NCBI GenBank assembly: GCA_049583635.1
Contig: JBAUWF010000003.1
Location: forward strand, 1 to 29,487
Source: Dokdonella_A sp049583635
GTDB taxonomy: Bacteria > Pseudomonadota > Gammaproteobacteria > Xanthomonadales > Rhodanobacteraceae
Direction: 5' to 3'
Length of the DNA stretch: 29,487 nucleotides
Positions within the stretch are counted from its first letter, which is position 1. Each line of letters starts with the position of its first letter. The position numbers were made by a program, and so were the translations under genes. The notes under the pieces were generated by a model, which was given only the letters and a program-made list of their open reading frames with translations, was not told the DNA's origin and did not search any database. This document shows positions 16,440 to 24,599 of this stretch, in pieces.

Positions 16440-17070
16440 TGTACAAGCGCCCGCCACAGGGCCGGCGACGGCAACAAACCACACATCGGGACAAGTGGAT
16501 CCAGCCACGCTCGTAGCCGAGCTCAAGCGCGAAGCGCCCGCGCGCACACGCTACACCGAAGTGAAGTTTTCCAATCTGTTCGAGCGACCGTTGATTCTGC
16601 GCGGAGAGCTTGAATATCTCGGGCCGGGCAAACTCGGCAAGCGCGTGGACACGCCTTATCAGGAGCAGACCATGATTGCCGACGGGCAGGCAAGCGTGCA
16701 ACGCGGCAACAGCAAACCACGTCACTTCGACTTGAGCCGGGCGCCGGGACTGGACGGATTCCTGCGCGGCTTTGCCGCGCTGCTCGGCGGCGATGCCAAG
16801 GCCCTGCGACAGGATTTCTCGCTGGAGGCGGACGGCGACGCGGCGCATTGGCGACTCACGTTGAAACCACGCGACCGAAGCATGGCGCGGCACGTCAAGG
16901 CGATCGAGGTCGATGGCAACGGCTCCACGGCGCGCTGTTTCCGGACCCGAGAAGCGGACGGCGATACCAGTGTGCTACTGGTCGGACCGCTGGCCGAATC
17001 GAAGCTGTCCTCGCGCCCGACCCCCGGCGCGATCGCCCTGTTGTGTCGTGGCGGGGACGCTGCGCAATGA
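16384..17070 (+). CDS. LolA-like periplasmic carrier protein (ApeL type)
   Basis: With the ATG at 16384 the product has 228 residues. A signal peptide is visible (MTLCLMATLAPPCRAAP, cleavage probably after CRA). The mature part has the LolA/LolB-like beta pattern, with RYTEVKFSNLFERPLILRGELEYLGPGKLGKRVDTPY and PGLDGFLRGFAALLGGD. LolA-like proteins shuttle lipids across the periplasm; in aryl-polyene clusters this one is believed to pass the product towards the outer membrane together with the MMPL protein. The gene begins inside the acyltransferase gene, a 56-base overlap chosen because the signal peptide starts there and not at the upstream in-frame start at 16315. Confidence 0.82.
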   Translation: MTLCLMATLAPPCRAAPPDVQAPATGPATATNHTSGQVDPATLVAELKREAPARTRYTEVKFSNLFERPLILRGELEYLGPGKLGKRVDTPYQEQTMIADGQASVQRGNSKPRHFDLSRAPGLDGFLRGFAALLGGDAKALRQDFSLEADGDAAHWRLTLKPRDRSMARHVKAIEVDGNGSTARCFRTREADGDTSVLLVGPLAESKLSSRPTPGAIALLCRGGDAAQ

Positions 17071-17123
17071 CTGCGTCGGCCGGCGGCGTACCTGAGGGCC
17101 GCCGGCGGGGTTGGATGCGATGA
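17067..17123 (+). CDS. possible 18-codon coupling minigene between LolA-like and exporter genes
   Basis: ATG 17067 overlaps the TGA of the LolA-like gene (ATGA), and 18 codons later its own TGA (17121-17123) overlaps the exporter ATG at 17120 (again ATGA). The peptide (MTASAGGVPEGRRRGWMR) is arginine-rich at its end and looks like no known protein. If translated, it would carry ribosomes across the 49-base gap and through the hairpin at 17079-17106. Chance is possible, as such overlaps are short. Confidence 0.3.
   Translation: MTASAGGVPEGRRRGWMR
17079..17106 (+). promoter_or_regulatory. perfect 9-bp GC hairpin just upstream of the exporter ribosome site
   Basis: GCCGGCGGC (17079-17087) pairs with GCCGCCGGC (17098-17106) around a 10-base loop. 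The hairpin ends directly before GGGG (17107-17110), the presumed ribosome site of the MMPL gene at 17120. It may modulate translation or mRNA stability within the operon. No T-run follows, so a terminator is unlikely. Confidence 0.4.
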
Positions 17124-19465
17124 AAGTGCGCATGCGTCCCGAGCGTCTCGTCCTCACGGTCGTGTGGCTGGCAACCCTGACTGTGCTCGGCCTCGTGGTC
17201 GTTCGCTCACTGCGCGTCAGCACGGACCTGCGCAGCTTCATGCCACCTGCGCAAACCGCCGACCAGAAACTGCTGATGGATCAGATCGGCGAAGGACCCG
17301 GAGCACGTCTGTTGCTGATCGCAATCAGCGGTGCGCCCGAAGCGCAACTGGCGGAGCTGAGCCGCGGATTGACTGACGCGCTGAATGCGGACACGCATTT
17401 CGAGCGCGCCCTCAACGGTGCATTCGATCCCGCCGACCTCGACAAGAAATGGTTGCCGTACCGTTATTTGCTGTCGTCGACGCTCGATTCGCATCGGTTC
17501 GATGCAGCGTTTCTGCGCGATCAATTGCAGCAACGCATCGAGGATCTTGCCTCGCCCGCCGCAGCATTGCTGAAACCATGGCTCGCGCGCGACCCGACGC
17601 TCGAAGTGCTGACGCTTGCCAAAAGCTGGTCGCCACCGACGGCACCGGCGCTGCGCGACGGCGTCTGGTTTGCATCCGATGGCGCCGCATTGTTGCTCGC
17701 GCAAACGCGCGCGCCCGGTTTCGACCCGGCGGCGCAAGGCGCGGCGATAGCGGCACTGAGGAGTGCATTTGACGCATTGCCCGGGGCCACACGCGCTCGT
17801 CTCGTGCTCAGTGGTCCCGGCTATTTCACCGTGTTGATCAACGCCAGGACCCGCGCCCAGGCGGATCGCATCGGCGCGGTGAGCACGCTCGGGTTCGCTG
17901 TGCTGTTGCTGGTGGCCTACCGCAGCATCACCGTGTTGTTGCTGGCCGGTCTGCCTATCGTGAGCGCCGCGCTGGCCGGGCTCGCCGTGCTGTCATACGC
18001 GTTCGGGGCGGTGCACGGCATTACCCTCGCATTCGGCTTCACCCTGCTCGGTGTTGCGCAGGAATACCCGATCCGGCTGCTCAGCCACCGTCGTGCGGGG
18101 GAAGACGCAGTAACCAGCGTGCGTGCTCTATGGCCGCTGCTGGCGACCGCGATCGCGTCGGCCGCGATTGCCTATCTTGCGTTCTTTTTCTCAGGCGTTC
18201 GCGGGTTGCAGCAACTCGCCGTGTTCACGATCACCGGCCTCGTCGTCGCCGGCCTGACCACCCGCTATCTGTTGCCGCGTGTTTTGCCGACGAGCTTTCG
18301 CGACACCGCCGACACACCCGGACTTGCGCGTGTGTGGACCTGGCTGGACGACTTGCCACGCCCGCGCTGGCTGCCGTGGCTGCTGACCTTGATCGGCATC
18401 ACGGTGCTGTGGGTGGCGCCATCACCGTTGTGGGAAAACAATCTCGCGGCGCTGACGCCGGTGCCGGCCAAGCTGCTCACGCGTGATGCCAGGCTGCGCG
18501 GAGAACTCGGTGCGCCCGACGTGCGTTACCTGCTGATACTCAAGGCCGCAGATCCGGACGCTGTGCTGGCGCTATCCGAATCGTTGCAAGCACGGCTCGA
18601 TGCGCTGATTGCCAAGCATGCGCTCGACGGCGTTGAATTGCCGAGTCGCTATCTGCCGAGCATCGCAACACAGCGCGCCCGCCAGGCCAGGCTGCCGGAT
18701 CGCGCGACACTCGAAACATCGCTGTCGGTGGCCGAGCGCGGTTTGCCATTTCGCGCCGGCTTGTTCGGGCCGTTCGTTGACGATGTCGAGACTGCGCGCA
18801 CGTTGCCCGCGCTCACGCCAGCCACGTTCGCCGCCTCGCCACTCGGTACACGGCTCGACGCAATGCTCGTAAAACGCGATCACGCGTGGCTCGGGCTCGC
18901 CACGTTGAGCGGCGTACACGATGCATCCGCGCTCGCTGCGTTGGCGAACTCGAGTGCCGACAGCGTGCGTCTGCTGGATTTGAAGTCGGCGTCGGAATCG
19001 CTGGTCATCGCTTATCGGACGCGCATTCTGCAGGCGCTAGGGGGGGCGCTTGTGCTGCTCGCATTCACGGTTGCATTTGCTTTGGGTACATGGCGCCGAG
19101 CGCTGCACGTGCTCGCACCGATGTCGCTGGCCACCTTGATGGTGCTCGTCGTCGAGCGTGGTTTCGGTATTTCACTGTCGCTGTTCCACCTGGTCGCACT
19201 GACACTCGCGGCCGGGCTCGGCTTGCACTACGCACTATTCTTCGAGCGCCCGGTCGCCGATGCAGACGAAGCGCGCCGAACGCTGCATGCAACGCTGGTC
19301 TGCGTGATTTCCGCGTTGCTGGTGTTCGGCATGCAGGCCACCTCCTCATTGCCGGTACTGCGTGCCATAGGCCTCACCGTCGGACTCGGCGTCGGCTTCC
19401 ATTTCTGCCTGTCCATTCTGATGGCGCATCAGCGCCGCGACGCTAACCATGATTCCGAAGTCTGA
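17120..19465 (+). CDS. MMPL/RND-family exporter (ApeM type)
   Basis: A 781-residue inner-membrane transporter with the RND/MMPL duplication. Helix 1 (LVLTVVWLATLTVLGLVVV) is followed by a large periplasmic domain of about 220 residues. A cluster of helices comes next (from GAVSTLGFAVLLLVAYRSITVLL to TRYLLPRVLP), then helix 7, a second periplasmic domain, and a C-terminal helix bundle including FHLVALTLAAGLGLHYALFFERP. MMPL proteins export large hydrophobic lipids using the proton gradient; in aryl-polyene clusters they are assigned to export of the finished pigment-lipid. The ATG at 17120 is preferred to TTG 17111 because GGGG lies about 10 bases upstream. The 3' end overlaps the second dehydratase by 17 bases. 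Confidence 0.9.
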   Translation: MKVRMRPERLVLTVVWLATLTVLGLVVVRSLRVSTDLRSFMPPAQTADQKLLMDQIGEGPGARLLLIAISGAPEAQLAELSRGLTDALNADTHFERALNGAFDPADLDKKWLPYRYLLSSTLDSHRFDAAFLRDQLQQRIEDLASPAAALLKPWLARDPTLEVLTLAKSWSPPTAPALRDGVWFASDGAALLLAQTRAPGFDPAAQGAAIAALRSAFDALPGATRARLVLSGPGYFTVLINARTRAQADRIGAVSTLGFAVLLLVAYRSITVLLLAGLPIVSAALAGLAVLSYAFGAVHGITLAFGFTLLGVAQEYPIRLLSHRRAGEDAVTSVRALWPLLATAIASAAIAYLAFFFSGVRGLQQLAVFTITGLVVAGLTTRYLLPRVLPTSFRDTADTPGLARVWTWLDDLPRPRWLPWLLTLIGITVLWVAPSPLWENNLAALTPVPAKLLTRDARLRGELGAPDVRYLLILKAADPDAVLALSESLQARLDALIAKHALDGVELPSRYLPSIATQRARQARLPDRATLETSLSVAERGLPFRAGLFGPFVDDVETARTLPALTPATFAASPLGTRLDAMLVKRDHAWLGLATLSGVHDASALAALANSSADSVRLLDLKSASESLVIAYRTRILQALGGALVLLAFTVAFALGTWRRALHVLAPMSLATLMVLVVERGFGISLSLFHLVALTLAAGLGLHYALFFERPVADADEARRTLHATLVCVISALLVFGMQATSSLPVLRAIGLTVGLGVGFHFCLSILMAHQRRDANHDSEV

Positions 19466-19877
19466 TTGGGCTGGCCTGATTCCTCACCGCGGCGCGATGT
19501 GCCTCCTCGACGTCGTCGTCGCCTGGGACAAAACGCGCATCCACGCCGCCACCGATTCGCACCGCCGCAGCGACAATCCGCTGCGCCGCGACGATCGATT
19601 AGGCGCGCTCAATGCCTGCGAGTACGGCGCACAGGCCATGGCCGTGCATGGTGGCCTGCTCGCGCGCGATGCGGGGGCGTCGGCTGCGCCGGGCTTTCTC
19701 GTTGCGCTGCGAGACGTCGAACTGCGCGTCGCGCAAATCGATAATCTGCAAGGCTCACTTGATGTTCATGCCGAGCGGCTGCTCGGCGGCGCCGACGGCT
19801 GGCAATATGCGTTTCGCATTGAACACCGGGACACGCTGCTGGCGAGCGGGCGCGCGACCGTGATGGTGCACAAATGA
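19449..19877 (+). CDS. 3-hydroxyacyl-ACP dehydratase, ApeP-like hot-dog protein
   Basis: A 142-residue hot-dog protein. GLIPHRGAMCLLDVVVAW contains the presumed catalytic H13, and CEYGAQAMAVHGGLL is the central helix region. The C-terminus ends in RATVMVHK, as in ApeP-type dehydratases. In the E. coli system ApeI and ApeP form a pair of dehydratases, and here both flank the transport genes. The 17-base overlap with the exporter supports the start and coupling. It is the last clear member of the plus-strand operon that begins at 14453. Confidence 0.88.
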   Translation: MIPKSDWAGLIPHRGAMCLLDVVVAWDKTRIHAATDSHRRSDNPLRRDDRLGALNACEYGAQAMAVHGGLLARDAGASAAPGFLVALRDVELRVAQIDNLQGSLDVHAERLLGGADGWQYAFRIEHRDTLLASGRATVMVHK

Positions 19878-19964
19878 CAGCAAGGCGCTATTCATGCGCG
19901 GGTACGCAAGCTGTTGTTGTCACGCTTTCGCGACGCAAGCGACAGACACAACGAGGATACGCTC

Positions 19965-20231
19965 ATGTCAGACGAAGACACCGGCAAGACCGAAATCGAG
20001 CATCTGACCGATACGATCACACAGCTCAAGGAGATGCGCCACTACTCGAAGAATAATGTCGAATCACTAACTGCTGCGTGGATGCTGTTCGAGGGTGAGT
20101 TGTCGAAACTCAAGCAGACCGAGAAATTCGATGACCTCATGAACCGGCAAGGCCAGCTTCACGATGCACTCGAATCGGTGATCGCCGATCTCGAGAAGAT
20201 CAAGCTTGAAATGGAGCAGCCGCCGGAGTGA
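19965..20231 (+). CDS. small helical protein of unknown function within the pigment cluster
   Basis: An 88-residue, highly charged protein (MSDEDTGKTEIEHLTDTI...) predicted by eye to be nearly all alpha-helical with heptad-like leucine and methionine spacing. There is no signal peptide, membrane segment or cysteine. GAGG 9 bases before the ATG at 19965 supports this start over an in-frame start at 19914. It follows the second dehydratase by 87 bases on the same strand. I do not recognise the family; an accessory or scaffold role is only a guess from position. Confidence 0.65.
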   Translation: MSDEDTGKTEIEHLTDTITQLKEMRHYSKNNVESLTAAWMLFEGELSKLKQTEKFDDLMNRQGQLHDALESVIADLEKIKLEMEQPPE

Positions 20232-20267
20232 TGCGGCGTTGTTGTCGCGCGCGCACCGGCTGAAGTG

Positions 20268-20987
20268 TCACACATTTGTCGCATCGAGTTGCTTGAGATA
20301 GGCGCGAATGCGCCTGGCATTGGTTCCGACATCGCTCTTGCCCACACGCGATACCGAGCGGACGTCAACGACACTGCCGCCGCCTGAAGCGGCGACACGC
20401 ACCACGATATCGTCCTTGAACCCGAACCAGAAGGTGGTCGCCGTAGCCTCGATGCGTCCGCTCGCCGGATCGCTGGCGACGATGTCCCACCCCATCGCCT
20501 GCGCCGCCGACAGCGCGCGCCGGAACGCGACATCGGTCGGTGCATCGAGCCGATGCGGGCGGATATCGGCATAGGCCTTGTGTTGTGCGGCCGCCACATC
20601 GGCCCCGCCATAGGTCGCCGGATTGGGGGCATTCTCGCGCAGTGGCAGAACCGCAACGAAGGCCGGTGGATTGGAAGTGTCCGTGGTGATGTCGTGGATC
20701 GGCGGCACGGAACGCGCCTGTTGCAGCTGATGCCACGGCACGTAGGCAATCGCGAGGCCGATTACCAGCGCCACGACCAGTGAAGCAACCCGGTGTGAGC
20801 GCGTCCGCGGCACGATCAGGAAAATCAGTGCGAGCGTTGCGGCCGCCAGGCCGAGATAAACAGCCCAACGCATCAGTTCAAAGCCGGTCGGAAAAGCCCA
20901 CCAGCCGAAGCGAACCCCGAAGCCCGATACGAGCAGCAAGAATGCGGCGACAGCGGAGAGCGGCAGGGCGATACGGGAGACTTTCAC
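20268..20987 (-). CDS. DUF1499-family membrane protein
   Basis: A 239-residue protein with three hydrophobic helices in the first 100 residues (LPLSAVAAFLLLVSGFGVRFGWW, a second near WAVYLGLAAATLALIFLIV and a third near VASLVVALVIGLAIAYV). A soluble domain follows with the DUF1499 pattern: HDITTDTSNPPAFVAV, then WDIVASDPASGRIEATATTFWFGFKDDIVVRV and SVSRVGKSDVGTNARRI. Function is unknown. AGGAG 7 bases upstream of the GTG at 20987 fixes the start. It is opposite in strand to its neighbours and not a usual member of aryl-polyene clusters, so it may be an unrelated resident. Confidence 0.85.
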   Translation of the reverse strand: MKVSRIALPLSAVAAFLLLVSGFGVRFGWWAFPTGFELMRWAVYLGLAAATLALIFLIVPRTRSHRVASLVVALVIGLAIAYVPWHQLQQARSVPPIHDITTDTSNPPAFVAVLPLRENAPNPATYGGADVAAAQHKAYADIRPHRLDAPTDVAFRRALSAAQAMGWDIVASDPASGRIEATATTFWFGFKDDIVVRVAASGGGSVVDVRSVSRVGKSDVGTNARRIRAYLKQLDATNV

Positions 20988-21071
20988 GGTCGTGCTCCTG
21001 GGTTGACGAAACGGCAGAAGTTCGCGGCATGTCTGCACGTTGGGGATGTTTACGACGCGCCGACGCTGGCC

Positions 21072-21077
21072 ATTCTA
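21072..21077 (-). promoter_or_regulatory. putative -10 box of the DUF1499 gene
   Basis: On the minus strand TAGAAT matches the -10 consensus at five of six positions, about 85 bases upstream of the GTG at 20987. No -35 match is seen at standard spacing. Confidence 0.3.
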
Positions 21078-21167
21078 GGGCACGAATGCGGCATCCTTGC
21101 CGCAGGTGTGCGCAAACCCCGGCGAATCCGTCATCATGCGCCAATCGAAACTGCGAGATTTGACGGC

Positions 21168-21896
21168 ATGACGCAAGTGCGACGGGCGTTGGTGACTGGC
21201 GGCAGCGGCGATATCGGCGCAGCGATCGCGCGCGTACTGGCGGACGCCGGCTGTCACGTTCTGATCCACGCAAATCAAGGCCACGATCGTGCCCAGACGA
21301 CCGTGGAAGCGATTCGCGCGTCCGGCGGCAACGCCGCGACAATCGTGTTCGATCTTGCCGACAGTGCCACGACCCGCTCGGCACTGGAACGTGAACTCGA
21401 AGATGGTCCGATCCAGTGTGTCGTGCACAATGCCGGCATTCACGACGATGCACCGATGGCCGGCATGAGCGAGGAGCAGTGGCACCGTGTCATCGATGTG
21501 TCGCTTGACGGCTTCTTCCATGTCGTCCAGCCACTGTTGTTGCCGATGGCGCGCGCGCGCTTCGGGCGTATTGTCAGCATCTCGTCGATCGCAGCGCAGA
21601 TCGGCAACCGCGGGCAGGTGAACTATGCCGCCGCGAAGGCCGCTCTGCACGGTGCCAGCAAATCGCTCGCGCGCGAGATGGCCTCGCGCGGGATCACAGT
21701 CAATGTCGTCGCGCCCGGAATCATCGCCGGCCGCATGAGCGCGAACACATTCGCGCCCGATCTGATCAAGGCCATGGTCCCGGCCGGTCGCGCCGGCACG
21801 CCGTCGGAAGTCGCGGCGCTGGTCGGCTTTCTGTGCTCGGATTCGGCAGCTTATGTCAACGGCCAGATCATCGGTGTCAATGGCGGCATGATTTGA
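21168..21896 (+). CDS. 3-oxoacyl-ACP reductase, FabG/ApeQ-like SDR
   Basis: A 242-residue short-chain dehydrogenase. The nucleotide-binding motif TGGSGDIG (residues 10-17), VHNAGIH, the catalytic Ser in SISSIAAQ, the Y-x3-K pair in NYAAAKA, and VAPGII are all present, and the C-terminus CSDSAAYVNGQIIGVNGGMI is FabG-like. It would reduce the 3-oxoacyl-ACP made by the ketosynthase to the 3-hydroxyacyl-ACP, using NADPH, before dehydration. The ATG at 21168 directly precedes the first strand. No strong ribosome site is seen. It is separated from the plus-strand core by the DUF1499 gene and so needs its own promoter. Confidence 0.92.
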   Translation: MTQVRRALVTGGSGDIGAAIARVLADAGCHVLIHANQGHDRAQTTVEAIRASGGNAATIVFDLADSATTRSALERELEDGPIQCVVHNAGIHDDAPMAGMSEEQWHRVIDVSLDGFFHVVQPLLLPMARARFGRIVSISSIAAQIGNRGQVNYAAAKAALHGASKSLAREMASRGITVNVVAPGIIAGRMSANTFAPDLIKAMVPAGRAGTPSEVAALVGFLCSDSAAYVNGQIIGVNGGMI

Positions 21897-21958
21897 GTAG
21901 CTCGCTGCGCAGGTCCGAGCGGCAAATTCCCCACAATGCCGAAATGCTTGCAAACCTA

Positions 21959-21985
21959 TCAAGTGCTCGCGAGGCGAGGACTTGA
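21959..21985. repeat. 27-base near-perfect inverted repeat between convergent genes
   Basis: TCAAGTGCTCGC and GCGAGGACTTGA form 12-base arms (one mismatch) around a GAG centre. It lies in a 267-base gap that otherwise holds no gene, 62 bases past the ketoreductase stop and 178 bases from the convergent flavoprotein stop. It could be a bidirectional terminator stem without a U-tract, or a dyad operator. The remaining gap sequence shows nothing recognisable. Confidence 0.5.
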
Positions 21986-22163
21986 TCAGATCCTTGACTC
22001 AAGCGTGCCTGCACGGAAAGTCCGTCGCAACTTGCAGCGCAGTTCCGTACTAATGGCTGACATGATCGAACTCGCGAAACGTCGGCCAATCGCCGCTGGC
22101 CGTCGCCGTTGGTCGGATGCATCCGGCACCGGCAGGACGGATCGATGACATGCAGGATCTTCT

Positions 22164-23762
22164 CTAGGCCGCCTCATCGAACAGCACGACCCGACCGGCA
22201 TCGGCGTGCGCAGCGAGACCATCAATATCGAGGCCGGGAAATGCGCGCGAGGCTCGTTCCGCAATCGTCGCTGCGAGCTCTCCCATCAGCGCGACATGGC
22301 GACGCAGGCGTGCAATCAGTTCGTGCCGCTCCAGACGTTCGGTCAAGCCCCGATTCATTTCGGCGAACCACGGCAAATGGACCTGATCGAGCATGATCGG
22401 CGGATTGGCGGCGACGTTGACGGCGGCCCAGCTACGCAACAAGGATTGCATGTGACGATTCAGATCCTGCGCGCGTTGCAGTTCAGTTTGCATTTCGGCG
22501 AACAGCGCGAAATCGGTCAGGCGTTCCTGCATCACGAGCTGGCACAACACGCCCCAGTAGTAGGTGTAATCCCAGATCGCCTTGAGCGGCATCACATCGG
22601 CGTCGCCGAACAGCGGATACTGGCCGCGAAACAGTGACAGCGTATTCTCGTAGAACGACTTGAAGATCTGCTCGTACAACCGTGCGTACGGAGCAATCTG
22701 GCGACCGGCGCGATCATGTTCGATCAGCGCGCAGATGTAGGTGTTGGCGATCGCGATGAAATCGGTACCGGGCGAGTAAAACGGGTCCAGGAATACTCCC
22801 GCGTCGCCCGTCATTGCCCAACGCTCGCCCGAAAACACCTGCTTGCAGTCGTGCGAATAGCCACGCAAGAAAGCAAAATCGAGCAGCTTGTCGCGCCGCG
22901 CCGCAACTTCCCGTGCGACCGCCGGCTGATGCATGGTCAGCCAGTCGAGCGCGCGTTCGAATGTATTCATGGTCTCGATCGGATGCAGCCCGGCGTCGGC
23001 CACAATGCCGACCGAATGCGCTCCGGACGCAAGCGGAATCAGCCACACCCAGTAACCCGGCCCGACCAAGTGATTGGTGGAGCGCCAGCGTTCGGGCGGA
23101 TCGCAGCATTCCCGCCACGCTGCGCTCGGGCACCAGTCGTCGATGATGAGGCGATCGTCGATGCGAAACCACACCGCGTTGGCGTCATGGCCGTTGGTCT
23201 GGGCCAGGCCGAGCTTGCGCTTGACCAGCCCGGCGCGCCCGGATGCGTCGATGAGCCAGCGCGCGCGCAAGGTTTCTTCGTTGCCGTCGATCGTGGCGCG
23301 GACCGTATGCGCCGTCTTGTCATCCAGCTCGAACGAGCGCACCACCGCACGGTCGCGATAGTCGATGCCGCGCCGCTGCGCCTCTTCGCCAAGAAAATTC
23401 TCCAGGATGCCGCGATCGATCTGCCAGCTCGGCGTCGGCAGCACGCGGCTCACCCCGAGTTCGGTTACCAGGTCGAGATCGCTGCGGCCGTCGGAGAAAA
23501 AGAAGCGGAAGCCGAACTTGGGGATGTGCGCCGCATCGAGGTGCGCGCGCAATTCCAGCGTTTGGGCAAGATAGTGCGCGCCGAGTTCCACCAGGGACTC
23601 GCCGACCTTGTGCGCGGCCTCCGGCACCGGGTGTGCCCGACGCTCGAGTACAACAATATCGAGGTCCGGAAGATGGGCGCGCAGTTGCAGGGCAACGGTG
23701 AGTCCCGCAAGCCCGCCTCCAAGAATGACGACCTCGTGCGCGCTCACAGATGACATCGGCAT
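22164..23762 (-). CDS. FAD-dependent halogenase-like flavoprotein 2
   Basis: A 532-residue flavoprotein with FAD motif GGGLAGL (15-21), KVGESLVELG (52-61), K82 in IPKFGF, WVWLIP at 238-243 (complete WxWxIP) and FLDPFYSPGTDF as the second FAD motif. It differs clearly from the 13024-14355 protein: it is about 90 residues longer with a helical C-terminus, and has GESLVELG in place of GESLLP. It could halogenate, hydroxylate or dehydrogenate the polyene or its aryl head; the family does not settle which. It is the last gene of the minus-strand operon. ATG 23762 is preferred over TTG 23771; ATG 23756 is also possible. Confidence 0.8.
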   Translation of the reverse strand: MPMSSVSAHEVVILGGGLAGLTVALQLRAHLPDLDIVVLERRAHPVPEAAHKVGESLVELGAHYLAQTLELRAHLDAAHIPKFGFRFFFSDGRSDLDLVTELGVSRVLPTPSWQIDRGILENFLGEEAQRRGIDYRDRAVVRSFELDDKTAHTVRATIDGNEETLRARWLIDASGRAGLVKRKLGLAQTNGHDANAVWFRIDDRLIIDDWCPSAAWRECCDPPERWRSTNHLVGPGYWVWLIPLASGAHSVGIVADAGLHPIETMNTFERALDWLTMHQPAVAREVAARRDKLLDFAFLRGYSHDCKQVFSGERWAMTGDAGVFLDPFYSPGTDFIAIANTYICALIEHDRAGRQIAPYARLYEQIFKSFYENTLSLFRGQYPLFGDADVMPLKAIWDYTYYWGVLCQLVMQERLTDFALFAEMQTELQRAQDLNRHMQSLLRSWAAVNVAANPPIMLDQVHLPWFAEMNRGLTERLERHELIARLRRHVALMGELAATIAERASRAFPGLDIDGLAAHADAGRVVLFDEAA

Positions 23763-23834
23763 GTTTTTCAACGGCGGTACTCCAGTCTGCGCTCATTCAC
23801 CGGACAGCGCATCCGCTACGCACCGGCCGCGGCC

Positions 23835-24599
23835 TCATGGCGAGGTCGGCGGGTCGACGACGACGGCGGGCGTATTACGCACGCTTCGCAAATCACTCAA
23901 CACGTGGCCGCGCCGCAACGTCTTTGCGATCACGTGCGCGGTAATGCGACACAGATCCTGCACCGGGCGAAAATGGCTGCGACGAAATTCGCCCGCATAA
24001 CGCGATTCGATCGGCACCGCGACCACACGCACACCACGGCGGCTGGCTTCGATGAGAATATCGGCCTCGAACACGAATCCGTTCGGACTGACGGCATCGG
24101 CCAGCGCAAGCGCGGCATGCGGGTAATAGCGCTGCCCGCTCTGGGTGTCCAGCAGGCTCTGACCACAGGCGATCGAAATTCCCCAATCGCCGAATTCATT
24201 GGCCATACGCCGGATCCTCGGTTGCCGCTCGCGATGACGCAAGCGCGCGCCGATCACGATGCGCTCCGGATATTGGGCGGCGGCGGCAAGCAACCGCGGA
24301 ATGTCCGCGGCCGCATGCTGCCCATCGGCATCCATCGTGATCACCGCATCGAAGCCGAGTGCGAGCGCCTTGCGAAACCCGGCGCGCAAGCCTTCTCCTT
24401 TGCCTAGCGATTGGGTGTGACGTATCAGGGTCACCGGCAAGTCGGCAATGCGCGCGCGGGTGCCGTCGGTCGAGCCGTCGTCGATCACGATCAGATTGGG
24501 GCAACGCTCCAGCGCTGCTGTGACGACGTCACGGATCGCACGTTCTTCGTTGAGTGCCGGGATCACGACGGCAATCCGCCCGGCATCGGTCGTACTCAC
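23835..24599 (-). CDS. family 2 glycosyltransferase (DPM1-like, no membrane anchor)
   Basis: A 254-residue GT-A enzyme. IAVVIPALNEE at the N-terminus, the LIVIDDGSTDGT nucleotide-binding segment, MDADGQH (DxD metal site) and SGQRYYP plus FEADILIEA match the dolichyl-phosphate-mannose-synthase-like part of GT2. No membrane helix is seen, unlike full-length DPM1 homologues with C-terminal helices. In some aryl-polyene clusters glycosyltransferase and acyltransferase occur as one fused protein; here they are separate genes on opposite operons. The GTG start overlaps the stop of the upstream gene (GTGA, 24596-24599), so it is coupled to the chain-length-factor-like gene. Confidence 0.88.
   Translation of the reverse strand: MSTTDAGRIAVVIPALNEERAIRDVVTAALERCPNLIVIDDGSTDGTRARIADLPVTLIRHTQSLGKGEGLRAGFRKALALGFDAVITMDADGQHAAADIPRLLAAAAQYPERIVIGARLRHRERQPRIRRMANEFGDWGISIACGQSLLDTQSGQRYYPHAALALADAVSPNGFVFEADILIEASRRGVRVVAVPIESRYAGEFRRSHFRPVQDLCRITAHVIAKTLRRGHVLSDLRSVRNTPAVVVDPPTSP

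Noticed and set aside
15318..16547. 409-codon minus-strand frame
   Set aside because: It lies antisense to the dehydratase and acyltransferase genes and shows no family motif; it reflects high G+C.
22716..23753. 345-codon plus-strand frame
   Set aside because: Antisense to the second halogenase-like gene, with no recognisable domain.
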